Assembly: GCA_016839555.1 (NCBI GenBank)
Contig: JAEOUA010000010.1
Span: 186,001 to 250,000, forward strand
Length of the DNA: 64,000 nt
Reading direction: 5' to 3'
DNA from: Promethearchaeota archaeon
GTDB taxonomy: Archaea; Asgardarchaeota; Lokiarchaeia; Sigyniarchaeales; SOKP01
This document shows positions 35,899 to 45,177 of the stretch, in pieces (position 1 is the first letter of the stretch; each line of letters starts with the position of its first letter). The notes beneath the pieces were generated by a model. That model had not been told where the DNA came from and searched no databases. It saw nothing but the letters and a program-made list of their open reading frames with translations. Both the position numbers and the translations under genes were made by a program.

Positions 35899-36933
35899 TT
35901 ATAAAATCATTGTCCATCCAAATTCATCGAGTAAATCTAATTTTTGTATACCAGTTAAGATCTTGTAAATTTTTTCAGTAATAGGGCCTGGTATGTTGTT
36001 ATTATATGTCTTTGTTCTTTTTTCATAAGTTATTGAACCAATCGGCGTAATCACCGCTGCTGTTCCTGTACAAAAGAGTTCCGCGCAATTATCTCCAAAT
36101 AATTCTTTATATGAAATATCTCTTTGTTCCGTTGTGATGCCAAGTTTGCGTTCTGCTATTTTTAATACAGAGTCAACCGTAATTCCTTCAAGAATGGTGC
36201 CATCGAAACGTGGGGTAACAAGTTTGTTATCAATTATCGCGCAAAAATTTGCTGCTCCCACCTCTGTTATATATTCCTTATAAACAGCATCAAGATAAAT
36301 TATTTGGTCGTAGCCTCTTTTCTTTCCCTCAAGTGCTGGTCTCATGGTACGCGAATAATTAGAACATGTTTTTGTAGAACCGGTCCCCCCCGGACTTGCT
36401 CGAGTATATTTGTTTGAAATTAATAGATTCACTGTATTAAATCCCTCGGGAAAATAAGGTCCAACTGGAGAACAAAACACTAAAAAGATGTATTCTTTTG
36501 CGGGTGCAATTCCCAGCACTGGACCACTTCCGATTAATAATGGACGAATATATAGCGATCCTCCGCTTTCATATGGCGGTATAAAATCCTTATTTGCAAT
36601 AACCACCTTTTTGACTGCATCTAAAAATCTCTGTTTATCATAGGGGGGCATCACAAGCCTTTTTGCACTTTTTTCGAACCTCTCTGCATTTTTCATGGGT
36701 CGAAATAGACTAATTCTCCTATCCTTTGATTTTAATGCTTTTAATCCTTCAAAAACACCTTGACCATAGTTAAGTATACATGCTGCAGGAGATAGTTCTA
36801 TTGAATTAAATGGAATTAATTCACCGTCATCCCACTTTCCATCTTTATATCTGGACAAAAACATCCAATCCGTTTCATAAAAATCAAATTTTAGATTATT
36901 AAAATCTATCATATTTCTTTTTGTTGCTTGCAT
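35899..36933 (-). CDS. ilvE: Branched-chain amino acid aminotransferase (type II, PLP class IV)
   Basis: 344 residues. The BCAT type II pattern is clear: LNYGQGVFEGLKALKSKDRRISLFRP, YIRPLLIGSGPVLGIAPA, the catalytic Lys188 in PGGTGSTKTCSNYSRT, GYDQIIYLDAVYKEYITEVGAANFCAI, and TPRFDGTILEGITVDSVLKIA. It transfers the amino group between leucine, isoleucine or valine and 2-oxoglutarate. The usual K-x-G-G/S-N-Y after the lysine reads K-T-C-S-N-Y, a small change next to the PLP site. A single gene with no ilv neighbours. ATG at 36933; a second ATG seven codons on would also work. Confidence 0.9.
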   Translation of the reverse strand: MQATKRNMIDFNNLKFDFYETDWMFLSRYKDGKWDDGELIPFNSIELSPAACILNYGQGVFEGLKALKSKDRRISLFRPMKNAERFEKSAKRLVMPPYDKQRFLDAVKKVVIANKDFIPPYESGGSLYIRPLLIGSGPVLGIAPAKEYIFLVFCSPVGPYFPEGFNTVNLLISNKYTRASPGGTGSTKTCSNYSRTMRPALEGKKRGYDQIIYLDAVYKEYITEVGAANFCAIIDNKLVTPRFDGTILEGITVDSVLKIAERKLGITTEQRDISYKELFGDNCAELFCTGTAAVITPIGSITYEKRTKTYNNNIPGPITEKIYKILTGIQKLDLLDEFGWTMIL

Positions 36934-37094
36934 TTTTTTTTCACGTGTGTTTGTTTTTTTATTATATAGACCTTAGCAAGCAAGCGCTTATTACCCTGAC
37001 CTTATTGATTATGAATTTTAAACACATACAGCAAGATATCAATATTTTTTAACAAATTTAGTAATCAAAAAGAGACAAGGAAAGCTATCTTGCT
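36934..37094. other. Non-coding gap
   Basis: AT-rich, with AAGCAAGCGCTTATT near 36977. No gene or clear RNA seen. Confidence 0.25.
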
Positions 37095-37196
37095 TTATAA
37101 TACTAATACAGCTGCGGCAATTGCGATAGCCATAGCTAAGGCTACATAATTATTTTGAACTTTTTCCGCATTATGATTAGTATTACATAAGGTCAT
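37095..37196 (-). CDS. Possible 33-residue single-span membrane peptide
   Basis: Reads MTLCNTNHNAEKVQNNYVAL, then a hydrophobic alanine-rich helix (AMAIAIAAAVLVL) to a TAA stop. A short polar head and one C-terminal helix is the build of small accessory subunits of membrane complexes. No ribosome-binding site is obvious. It lies in a 545-base space between the aminotransferase and the beta-propeller gene. Base composition is less AT-rich than the surrounding spacer, which supports coding. No family recognised. Confidence 0.4.
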   Translation of the reverse strand: MTLCNTNHNAEKVQNNYVALAMAIAIAAAVLVL

Positions 37197-37479
37197 TGTA
37201 ATAGTTTATTTAAACTAATATTTAAAATATATGGTTTTCATTAGGGGGAATTGTAGTGGGAATTATCTTATAAAGTGTATTATCACTCTAATTAATAGAA
37301 ATCTTTTTAATTCGAGAATTTAATGGCTTTTAAAGCAATAAGAAATTTTAATTAGCATTTAACCATCATAAGATCCCTTAAAGTCTTCGAAATTACGAGT
37401 CTATCCTAAAAAACATTAATAATAAATATTCATAAAAACTTTAAAAAATATTAATAAAAAAAAAATTTTTTTATTTAAA

Positions 37480-38928
37480 ATGAGGGCTATAAAAAAAAGA
37501 AATAAGATTCTCTCCATATTAATTGTTAGTATTTTTCTAATCATTTTTTCAGCAATTAATATGGGAATAGATTTTAATACGCCTCTTAAAAACTCTGAAA
37601 CAACCATTCTGTACCAAAAAAATCCAATACTCGAACCTTCTTCAGTTACATATAATTGGGGCTCTATAGAATTAATCTCTACGGGTAGCGTTAATGATTC
37701 CAGAGATCCAGAGATTATATCTGACAGTTCAGGAAATTTGTATGTTGTCTGGGATGATGGTAATGCTTCGGATCCAAATGATAGGGATGTATTTTTTAAA
37801 TTGTGGAATAAAACAACTAGTAATTGGGAGAATAATGAGACAGTTTCAGAAGATTACAATTTAATATCTGCTAATCCTGATATAGCTTTAATCGATAAAA
37901 CTGCCTTTGTAGTATGGCAAAATATGGGAGATGATATGAATTCTTATGATATATTACGGAGTATCCGAAATCCTGGCGGAAGTTGGGGCAGTTATAAGAA
38001 TCTAACTATTAATAGTACGGAAAAAATCAAAATAAATCCATCCCTTTATATTGATAAAGCTGGTAGACCACATACAGTATGGACCGAAGTAAATAAAACT
38101 AATTCTAGCTATTACAATATCTATTATAATAAAAACTTTTTAACAACGGAAAGAATAACAAATTATTCTGCGGAAGAAGCAACCAATCCGCAAGTTATTT
38201 GCGATTCTGAAAATAAACCCCATATAGTATGGCAAGAGAAATATGTTGTTGGAATTGGTACTAGTATAAAAATAAGGCATATATGGTATGATGAGGGATG
38301 GAAAGACATAGAAGATATAAGTCAAATAGGAGAATATATAACTTGTAAAGATCCCAGTATCGCTGTAGATAGTTCAGGCAACATACACGTTGTTTGGCAA
38401 ACACACGATAGTACATTCTCTTCCTCCTCCATAAATTATAAAGTTTGGGATAAAATAACTGAAGAATGGGGATCAACTAAGACAATCGCAAATATTGAAT
38501 CAACAGAATATGTTTTCCCTGAGATTGCGATTGATAGTGCGGATAATATACATATAGTATATGGAGATGATCCAAATGCTACATTGGAAAGAGATTTATT
38601 TTACATAAATCTTTTGAGTGATTCAATCATTTGGAGTCCAGCTCAATGTATAGCAAATGGTACTAAGAGTGTATGGGAGTTCTCTATTACAGCAGATATT
38701 TACGACAAAATACATATTGTATGGGAAGATTATTCAAATTTTAACAATTCGGGAGATGATTCAGACATATTTTATAGGCGATTAACTTTAATTCAAAGGA
38801 AACAAAATATCCTATTCCTTCTCCCGAGCAGTCAAGCGCCACAGATTCCAGGTTATAATATTCTTATCTTAATTGGTGCGATTTCTGTAATATCGATGAT
38901 TATAATGAAAAAATATTTGAAAATATGA
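37480..38928 (+). CDS. Surface-anchored beta-propeller protein with PGY-type C-terminal sorting signal
   Basis: 482 residues. Basic start plus hydrophobic helix at 10-30 (ILSILIVSIFLIIFSAI) is a signal peptide or signal anchor. The body has about six repeats of the kind D..G..HVVW.D / DSSGNIHVVWQT, DKAGRPHTVWTE, DSENKPHIVWQE, DSADNIHIVYGDD, DKIHIVWED, as in six-bladed sialidase/BNR-type propellers; each blade starts with N/P..A.D. The end is IPGYNILILIGAISVISMII then KKYLK: a PGY motif, one helix and a basic tail, like archaeal CTERM sorting signals including those annotated in Lokiarchaeia. Likely an outer-surface binding protein. Several NxS/T sites fit glycosylation. Confidence 0.75.
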   Translation: MRAIKKRNKILSILIVSIFLIIFSAINMGIDFNTPLKNSETTILYQKNPILEPSSVTYNWGSIELISTGSVNDSRDPEIISDSSGNLYVVWDDGNASDPNDRDVFFKLWNKTTSNWENNETVSEDYNLISANPDIALIDKTAFVVWQNMGDDMNSYDILRSIRNPGGSWGSYKNLTINSTEKIKINPSLYIDKAGRPHTVWTEVNKTNSSYYNIYYNKNFLTTERITNYSAEEATNPQVICDSENKPHIVWQEKYVVGIGTSIKIRHIWYDEGWKDIEDISQIGEYITCKDPSIAVDSSGNIHVVWQTHDSTFSSSSINYKVWDKITEEWGSTKTIANIESTEYVFPEIAIDSADNIHIVYGDDPNATLERDLFYINLLSDSIIWSPAQCIANGTKSVWEFSITADIYDKIHIVWEDYSNFNNSGDDSDIFYRRLTLIQRKQNILFLLPSSQAPQIPGYNILILIGAISVISMIIMKKYLKI

Positions 38929-39066
38929 ATGTATATCTAATACATCATATTTTCTGTTTTCTTTTTTTTAATGAGACAAGCAAAAATGATAGAGAGATTA
39001 AAAAACCTTTAAAATAAGAATCATATTATTCTCTAAATAGATTTTTCTTAGTTGATATAAGTATAA

Positions 39067-39774
39067 CTAAATTAATTCTCTTAAATCAGATAAGGTACCC
39101 CTAAAATTTGGTTCCGGAGTTTCTGGACTCAAATCAGTATTTTCATTTTCAATCAAAAAAGTTTTGCAGCCCAGTTTAGCTGCAACCATATCTTTATCTT
39201 CATCTCCAACCATTAAGCACTTTTCTGGGGAAATTTTAATTTTCTCTGCTATTTGTTTAAAATATAGTAAATTTGGTTTTGTAGCGCTAACTTGGTCATA
39301 GCTGGTTATGAGATCATAATCAAAATCACCTAAATCTCCCCAATCTAAGCGTTGTCGAATAGCCGTCTCGGGCAATAATGGTGTGGTGGCAATCACTACT
39401 TTATATCCATTTTCAAACGCATTTTTAACAGTTGGTCGGGCCTCAGGCTTTTTATTCGCATATTGTTTGAGCTTATGAAACTCCTCTTTATAAAATTGTA
39501 TAAAGCGCGGCTCTAAATCGTCCCGCGTATAGCCCTCAATTGGAAAAAAATAGGTCGCAAAAATCTCTTCATTGGTAGCCTCTCCATTATTATTTTCAAG
39601 CCTATTAGAGGCTTCAAGAAGTCGAGGGATAAATATTTTTCGAGGTATATATTCTTTTACATAATTGGAAAGCAACTTGATATAACCGGGAATAAATTTC
39701 TTAAGATTAATATCAATAAGAGTCCCATCAAGATCAAATAATATTGCCTCAATATGAGTACCATTGATAATCAT
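39067..39774 (-). CDS. HAD-family hydrolase (phosphatase-like), copy 1
   Basis: 235 residues. HAD motif I ILFDLDGTLIDI at 12-23 (nucleophile and acid/base aspartates), a helical cap (residues 25-120), motif II VIATTPLLPE, motif III lysine in SATKPNLLYFKQIAEKI, and motif IV KCLMVGDEDKDMVAAKLG. Likely a small-molecule phosphatase of the subfamily I type. Closely related to the gene at 47667 (same length and motif order, ending in PNFRGTLSDLRELI against PDFVGNLQDLIKLL). Substrate unknown. Confidence 0.8.
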   Translation of the reverse strand: MIINGTHIEAILFDLDGTLIDINLKKFIPGYIKLLSNYVKEYIPRKIFIPRLLEASNRLENNNGEATNEEIFATYFFPIEGYTRDDLEPRFIQFYKEEFHKLKQYANKKPEARPTVKNAFENGYKVVIATTPLLPETAIRQRLDWGDLGDFDYDLITSYDQVSATKPNLLYFKQIAEKIKISPEKCLMVGDEDKDMVAAKLGCKTFLIENENTDLSPETPEPNFRGTLSDLRELI

Positions 39775-39836
39775 ATTTAGTATTATGTTGTTTTTTTGAA
39801 TAATTTTTTGCTTAATTTATTAAGTTTAATTTGTTT

Positions 39837-40679
39837 ATGCTTTTCTCAAAAATTATTAAATTGAAAAAAGATGATATAATATATAAAAAAGAGGATTTTA
39901 GAAAAAAGGATCAAAAATTATTTGAATTTATTAAGAGTAAAAGTATAATGATCACGGAATTAAGTCCCAAAATAATCGAAGCGTTTGATAGGGTAAGAAA
40001 AATATATTTCCTACAAGGGTTTGAAAGGATTTCTAAAGAAACTAAAAATATACTTAAATCTAATTTGAAGAATGAAGAATATTTAATGGATATTAAATCT
40101 ACGATTGAATTAATAATCGAATCTCAATATGAGGAAAAACTTACTGAATTTGATGAATTTTTCATCTTACCTCATCTTAAAGAAGAATTAGCTTTAATCC
40201 ATACATATTTAATTGATCTCTTGAAGGGAGATCCTGATGTGGAGAATTTAAAATGCTTCATTATTTTTAATCCCAAAACTGGCATCGTGAGATTTGGATG
40301 GAACCATCAGATTTTCAAAAAGGATATTGATCTTGTGGCAGGACTATTTACTGCTATAACCAGTTTCTCCAAAGAAGCAATTGAAAGACAGCTGAAGGGT
40401 TTAAGCGTGGAAGGAATGGAATTTCAGATGATTTCTTTTAAAAAATGTGATATAGCAATATTATATATATTAGAGAGGGACCCTTCCCCTCTTTTGATAA
40501 AAAGATTAAACATATTCGCTACTGAACTTGAGAATGAATTTTTAGAATTATTTGGAACAATGGATTTTATAGATTTTACAGACGATAAAGAGGTAAGGGA
40601 AAAAATGTATAAAATAATGGTTAATATTTTAAGATTTGATTATAAGAAATTAGCCAAAAAGGATAATCATAAAGAATAA
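39837..40679 (+). CDS. Uncharacterised protein with probable longin/roadblock-like domain
   Basis: About 280 residues from the ATG at 39837 (a TTG at 39831 adds two). Residues 1-125 are helical and charged. Residues about 135-240 (LKCFIIFNPKTGIVRFGWNH..., DLVAGLFTAITSFSKEAIERQ, GMEFQMISFKKCDIAILYILERDPSPLLIKRLNIFATELENEF) follow the strand-strand-helix-strand-strand-helix order of longin-like domains common in Asgard trafficking-type proteins. No signal or membrane segment. Followed by two small uncharacterised genes on the same strand. The domain call is from pattern only. Confidence 0.5.
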   Translation: MLFSKIIKLKKDDIIYKKEDFRKKDQKLFEFIKSKSIMITELSPKIIEAFDRVRKIYFLQGFERISKETKNILKSNLKNEEYLMDIKSTIELIIESQYEEKLTEFDEFFILPHLKEELALIHTYLIDLLKGDPDVENLKCFIIFNPKTGIVRFGWNHQIFKKDIDLVAGLFTAITSFSKEAIERQLKGLSVEGMEFQMISFKKCDIAILYILERDPSPLLIKRLNIFATELENEFLELFGTMDFIDFTDDKEVREKMYKIMVNILRFDYKKLAKKDNHKE

Positions 40680-40741
40680 TTCTTACAACGCAATTTTAAT
40701 TAATTAAAAATGAAATTATGATAAAATATAAAAAGTAAAAT

Positions 40742-41404
40742 ATGAGTATACAAAATTTTTTGAATCAATTGCATCAAAAAATTAAAATTTTTCATGATAT
40801 TGTCAAAAAAGAGGTCTTTTATCTAAGTGAGTGTAATTTATCAGTCATAAAATCTAAAAATGAATCAGATGTGATGCCTCTTTCCATGGCAATCTTTTTT
40901 TTAAGAAATATAGTGAAAGAAATGTCCCGATCGAGTATTAAAATAAAAGATTTTAATAGATTAGAAGCAAATATTAAAAACCTTTTTCAAAAATTTATTG
41001 ATACTCCCGAATTAATTAATTTTGATAAAGGAGAAGATTTATTTATTAAATTAAATGAGCAAAGTTCATTATCTATATTTCAACCGCTATTTAATAATTT
41101 TTTTCAAGAAAATATAAATAAAGAAGTAATGAAACACAACTGTCTTACATTAAAAGAAAGTTTAATCAATTTTGAGAATTTTAAAGAGAAATATAGAGAA
41201 TTCAATTTAAAATGTCAGAATTTTGAGAATTTAAGAGAAAAGTTTGAAAGATTGCAAAATCTCTTAAACGTTGGAGACTTGAAAACACTTAACGAACAAA
41301 ATATAGAAGATTTTAGATTATTTCGAAGTTTTTTGCCTTTTAGCGCAAATTCCGAATATGTAATTGATATTGAACAGAAAAAAATAGTTAAATTATCCAA
41401 ATAA
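40742..41404 (+). CDS. Uncharacterised helical protein
   Basis: 220 residues, not recognised. Nearly all helical by composition; residues about 135-185 (LKESLINFENFKEKYREFNLKCQNFENLREKFERLQNLL) have a heptad-like coiled-coil pattern. No cysteine pairs, signal or membrane segment. Starts 62 bases after the longin-like gene and ends 46 bases before the next small gene, so the three may be one transcript. Confidence 0.55.
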   Translation: MSIQNFLNQLHQKIKIFHDIVKKEVFYLSECNLSVIKSKNESDVMPLSMAIFFLRNIVKEMSRSSIKIKDFNRLEANIKNLFQKFIDTPELINFDKGEDLFIKLNEQSSLSIFQPLFNNFFQENINKEVMKHNCLTLKESLINFENFKEKYREFNLKCQNFENLREKFERLQNLLNVGDLKTLNEQNIEDFRLFRSFLPFSANSEYVIDIEQKKIVKLSK

Positions 41405-41450
41405 TTGATTTATAAATTTAATAGAAAGTAATCAAATATTCCTTGAAATC

Positions 41451-41816
41451 ATGCAATTAAAAGAAGTAATGAGATTTTTATTAGAAGAAGTAGAAAATAA
41501 TTGTTTTATTAAAATCTCGGATTTTTTAAGCGAAAAAAATTTAGATTCCGTAAATACTAAAGACTTAATTAAAGTGATTAAGAAAATACCTCATAGTAAA
41601 TTACTCTTGGATACAAATGATGAGGTAATATATTCATATAATTTAGTTTATACATATTGTAGAGAGAAGTTTTTCGAATCTTTAGCTAATCAAAACGAGA
41701 TTAATCTTACTTCAGATGATTTTGAAAACTTTAAACCAGAAGATATAATTCGGATTTTTTGTAATATTAATAGAGAATTTTTCGATTTTCTTATTTCAAT
41801 TATCAGAGAAAAGTAA
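41451..41816 (+). CDS. Uncharacterised small protein
   Basis: 121 residues, not recognised. Acidic, with predicted helices (MRFLLEEVENNCFIKISDFL, NTKDLIKVIKKIPHSKLL) and a winged-helix-like rhythm, but no firm match. Same strand as its two predecessors, 46 bases behind the coiled-coil gene. ATG start. Confidence 0.5.
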   Translation: MQLKEVMRFLLEEVENNCFIKISDFLSEKNLDSVNTKDLIKVIKKIPHSKLLLDTNDEVIYSYNLVYTYCREKFFESLANQNEINLTSDDFENFKPEDIIRIFCNINREFFDFLISIIREK

Positions 41817-41990
41817 GTCGGTAAAAGCATTAAGATTTATATGTTATTGGAGAATTTCTTCATCAACTATAAAACAAAATCAAGAATTTGTTATAATTTT
41901 ATTTATAACCTCATTCAATATGAATAATGGTCAAATTATTAAAATTAAGTTAATTTTTTTATATATCAGAATAAATTTTTACATTATTTT

Positions 41991-43199
41991 ATGAATTTAA
42001 ATCTAGTTCCTCTCGAACGAACTGTATATGTTGGCGACAAACTGCCAGTTCAAGTAAAATTTATCTTTGATGAAGAAGAAGAGCTTTATTGGAGTGGGAT
42101 TATATTAATTACTTCTCCTCCATGTGCAAAGGAATTACAAATAGCAAGAAAAGAAATTTTTACAAAAGGAAATTTTGAGGCAGGAGAATATATTCGAAAA
42201 AAATCAATAACTATAAAAAATAATGTTGTACCAACTATAGAAAAGAGAGATCTAGTTTATAATATTCAATTATTATTGAGAAAACCTAATCCAATTAATC
42301 CAGATGAGCATCTAATCATTAAGAGGAAAGAAAAAATAGAAATCCTTCCCAAGAAAACCGCTGAACAGAGGTCTACGAGCCCATTATCTTTTTCAATTTC
42401 TAATTTGAACGTAAATGTAAAAAAAGACGTTTTTAAGCCAGGAGAAACAATTAAGATAAACTTTTCATCAAAAGGTTTAAAGGAATTAGAAGTAAGATTA
42501 CTCCAAAAAGCAAATTTAGTTTGCCATTGTGAACAATATGGTAAAAGCTGTCAGCAAGTTGATAATTTGCCTCCTGCGATTGCTGGTAAAGCACGGAAAA
42601 AAGCAAATACAGAAGAAGGATATTTATTAATCAAAGTACCTGAAACAGCAGAACTCACCCATAATTACTTATGGGAACCCTCAGAAAAAGAATTTTGGGG
42701 ATTAAAATATGGAGATTATTGCGAATGGTCTTTATTAGTGATTGGGCGAAAAGATCCTGAATACGGAAAAGAAGCTATAAGATTTGAATTGCCAATTTCA
42801 ATTACCGCAAAACCAATTGAAGAAAGAAAAATTGGTGTAGATTTATTTTCTGAATCAAAATCAGGGGCTTCCTCTTTATTTGAAGGAGTCTCGACGCAAT
42901 TTCAGAAAAAATTTAATGTATTATCAACATCTTTGTTGAGTGAAAGTGGGACTGATTTAAAAAAGTATAAAATACAAATAGAAAATATATCAAAGAAAGC
43001 CCTTGAAGGAGCAACAATAAAATTGTCAGGCCTTCAAGAGGGATTATTCGAGACTGCCCCTTCCATCACGGGGTTTAAAAAATGGGAAGAAGGTGAGGTA
43101 AAGGATATTATATATGAAACAAAGCAACCAATAACTGCATTAGTAAGCGTTATCGAAGATAACTCGCAAATGATTGTGAGAACACAAAAACCTATTTAA
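41991..43199 (+). CDS. Arrestin-like double beta-sandwich protein (tentative)
   Basis: 402 residues, mainly beta. The first 120 residues (PLERTVYVGDKLPVQVKFIF... IARKEIFTKGNFEAGEYIRKKSITI... LVYNIQLLLRK) and residues 130-270 (LNVNVKKDVFKPGETIKINF... YGDYCEWSLLVIGRK... FELPISITAKP) follow the order of arrestin N and C domains: a strand pair, an 'exceeds G-x-F' turn, then a Y-x-I/V-x-L strand. A third beta part ends the protein. A cysteine cluster (CHCEQYGKSC) sits in the second domain and could bind metal. No signal peptide. Arrestin-fold adaptors in Asgard archaea would fit the trafficking-type neighbours. Fold call is uncertain. Confidence 0.45.
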   Translation: MNLNLVPLERTVYVGDKLPVQVKFIFDEEEELYWSGIILITSPPCAKELQIARKEIFTKGNFEAGEYIRKKSITIKNNVVPTIEKRDLVYNIQLLLRKPNPINPDEHLIIKRKEKIEILPKKTAEQRSTSPLSFSISNLNVNVKKDVFKPGETIKINFSSKGLKELEVRLLQKANLVCHCEQYGKSCQQVDNLPPAIAGKARKKANTEEGYLLIKVPETAELTHNYLWEPSEKEFWGLKYGDYCEWSLLVIGRKDPEYGKEAIRFELPISITAKPIEERKIGVDLFSESKSGASSLFEGVSTQFQKKFNVLSTSLLSESGTDLKKYKIQIENISKKALEGATIKLSGLQEGLFETAPSITGFKKWEEGEVKDIIYETKQPITALVSVIEDNSQMIVRTQKPI

Positions 43200-43382
43200 A
43201 ATTCTAAAATATCATCTGAAATTTTCATAATTTTTTCTCTTTATTTTGAACTGATTAAAACCTTTATTTAAAAGCTATATTTTATTGACCAGTTCCGCAT
43301 AGAGTAAAACAGCTAATAAAAGCTCTGAAGGAATTTTTTTCTTATTTATAAAAATCTATTACTCAAAATGCTTAAGCGAAAT

Positions 43383-43393
43383 GCTTTATAAAG
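43383..43393 (+). promoter_or_regulatory. TATA box of a probable leaderless gene
   Basis: GCTTTATAAAG preceded by CGAAAT (BRE-like). Its centre is about 27 bases before the uxaC ATG at 43415, so transcription would begin at or next to the start codon. Confidence 0.5.
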
Positions 43394-43414
43394 TAAAAAA
43401 TCTTTTGTTTATTT

Positions 43415-44782
43415 ATGGCATTTTTAGATGATAATTATTTATTAACAAACAATACAGCAAAAACGATATATGATCAGATAAAAGATCTACCGATTTTAGA
43501 TGCTCACAATCATGCTGATGTTAAAGAAATCCGAGAAAATAAGAATTATTCTGATATATGGTATATAGAAGCAGCAACAGACCATTATGTGTGGGAATTA
43601 CTTAGAAAAAGAGGCGTGGAAGAGAAATATATTACTGGAAGTGCATCAAATAAAGAGAAATGGATGAAATTAGCAAACGTTTTTGAGCAGCTCGTGGGTA
43701 ATCCCGTATATGAATGGGTTCATTTAGATCTTAAGAGAAGATTAGGAATAGATCTATTAATTAATGAATACAATGCTGAGAAAATTTGGGATATAACAAA
43801 AGAGCTTTTAGAGCAGGAAAATTTTAAACCTCAAGCGCTTTTAAAAGAGATGGATGTTGAACTGATGTGCTCAACAGATGATCCCATTGATTCACTTGAA
43901 GATCATAAAGCTTTAAAGGAATCAGATTGCAAAACTAAAGTTTTACCAACATGGCGACCTGATAAATCTATGCATATTAATAAAGTGGGATTTCCTGATT
44001 ATATTAAAAAACTTGAAGAACGCGTTCAGAAGCAGATACTAAATATTGATGATTTAATTGAAGCACTACAAGAAACACATGATTTTTTCGAGAAGATGGG
44101 CGCAAAAGCAAGCGATCATGGTGTGGAGGTACCTTTTGGATATATTATTGATCATCAAAAAGCGGATCAAATATTTCAAAAGAGGATGAAGGGAGAAAAT
44201 GTAAAAAAAGAGGAGGAAAAGGCATATATATCTTATATGCTTCATAAGTTCGGTGAGATGAATGTAAAATCCAATTGGGTTATGCAAATCCATTTAGGAG
44301 CCATGAGAGATATTCGAGATACACTATATAATAATATTGGGCCGGATTCAGGAGGAGATATTTCCAATCATTTTATTCCCATTGTAGAACCACTAAAAGC
44401 TTTTCTGAATAAATTTGATGAGAGATTAAAAATCGTCCTCTATGCTCTTGATCCAACACATTATCCAACATTAGCTACATTAACTCGCGCATTTGGAGAG
44501 ACCGTAAGCTTAGGAGCTGCATGGTGGTTTAATGATTCTCCTATTGGAATGAAACGACAATTAGAATATATTGGCACTGTAGACTTATTAATGAATTTTG
44601 CTGGAATGGTCTCTGATTCGAGAAAATTAATGTCGTATGGGTCAAGAACTGAAATGTTTCGAAGAGTACTTTCAGATGTTTTGGGAAATTTAGTTGAGAA
44701 AGGGCAAATACCTTTAGAACTTGCTATTCGGGGTGCTGTTCATATTTGTTATGAAAGAAAAAAGGTTTTATTCAACTTCTAA
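43415..44782 (+). CDS. uxaC: Uronate isomerase
   Basis: 455 residues, full length for the family. Typical UxaC spots: FLDDNYLLTNNTAKTIYDQIKDLPILDAHNHAD (metal-binding HxH at about 34-36, here HNH), DHYVWELLRKRGV, GNPVYEWVHLDLKRRLGI, CSTDDPIDSLEDHKAL, LPTWRPDKSMHI, and MQIHLGAMRD. It interconverts glucuronate/fructuronate or galacturonate/tagaturonate. No other uronate genes adjoin it. The TATA box placement suggests a leaderless mRNA. Confidence 0.9.
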   Translation: MAFLDDNYLLTNNTAKTIYDQIKDLPILDAHNHADVKEIRENKNYSDIWYIEAATDHYVWELLRKRGVEEKYITGSASNKEKWMKLANVFEQLVGNPVYEWVHLDLKRRLGIDLLINEYNAEKIWDITKELLEQENFKPQALLKEMDVELMCSTDDPIDSLEDHKALKESDCKTKVLPTWRPDKSMHINKVGFPDYIKKLEERVQKQILNIDDLIEALQETHDFFEKMGAKASDHGVEVPFGYIIDHQKADQIFQKRMKGENVKKEEEKAYISYMLHKFGEMNVKSNWVMQIHLGAMRDIRDTLYNNIGPDSGGDISNHFIPIVEPLKAFLNKFDERLKIVLYALDPTHYPTLATLTRAFGETVSLGAAWWFNDSPIGMKRQLEYIGTVDLLMNFAGMVSDSRKLMSYGSRTEMFRRVLSDVLGNLVEKGQIPLELAIRGAVHICYERKKVLFNF

Positions 44783-44796
44783 AATTAGTTCACATA

Positions 44797-45039
44797 TTAT
44801 TTTTTAATATTTAACTCTTTTTTAAGGATTTCAATATGTTTTTCAGTAAGTTTCTTAGGTTTTTTCGGCGTTTCAGACTTATTTTTCTTAAAATGAGAAA
44901 ATGGAATAAATATTTGAGAATATAAATTAAATAAATCCTGTAATGACGTGAATTTTTGTTGTATTTGGTTTTGTAAATCAATAAATTCTTTACGGTCTAA
45001 TTTTTCGCTATTGAGCTGAATAATCAGATCTTTCGACAT
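44797..45039 (-). CDS. Uncharacterised small protein
   Basis: 80 residues, not recognised. Helical start (LNSEKLDRKEFIDLQNQIQQKFTSLQDLFNLY) and a lysine-rich end (KKPKKLTEKHIEILKKELNIKK) with a short coiled coil. Convergent with uxaC (14-base gap) and about 140 bases after the MglA-like GTPase gene, on the same strand. Confidence 0.45.
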   Translation of the reverse strand: MSKDLIIQLNSEKLDRKEFIDLQNQIQQKFTSLQDLFNLYSQIFIPFSHFKKNKSETPKKPKKLTEKHIEILKKELNIKK

Positions 45040-45177
45040 TATGATCTAATTAGTTTGAATCTTTTTAAAGAACCAGAGATTGAAGATTTAATAAATTATT
45101 CATCCTTTAAAAAATGAATTTAGATTTTTTTCTAGTAAAATAATAGTTCTAAAGGGGCAAACAAAACTTTTTGAATC

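Noticed and set aside
43200..43414. A possible tRNA around CCAGTTCCGCATAGAG
   Set aside because: The stretch does not form a cloverleaf or have a TΨC-like GTTCNANNC arm.
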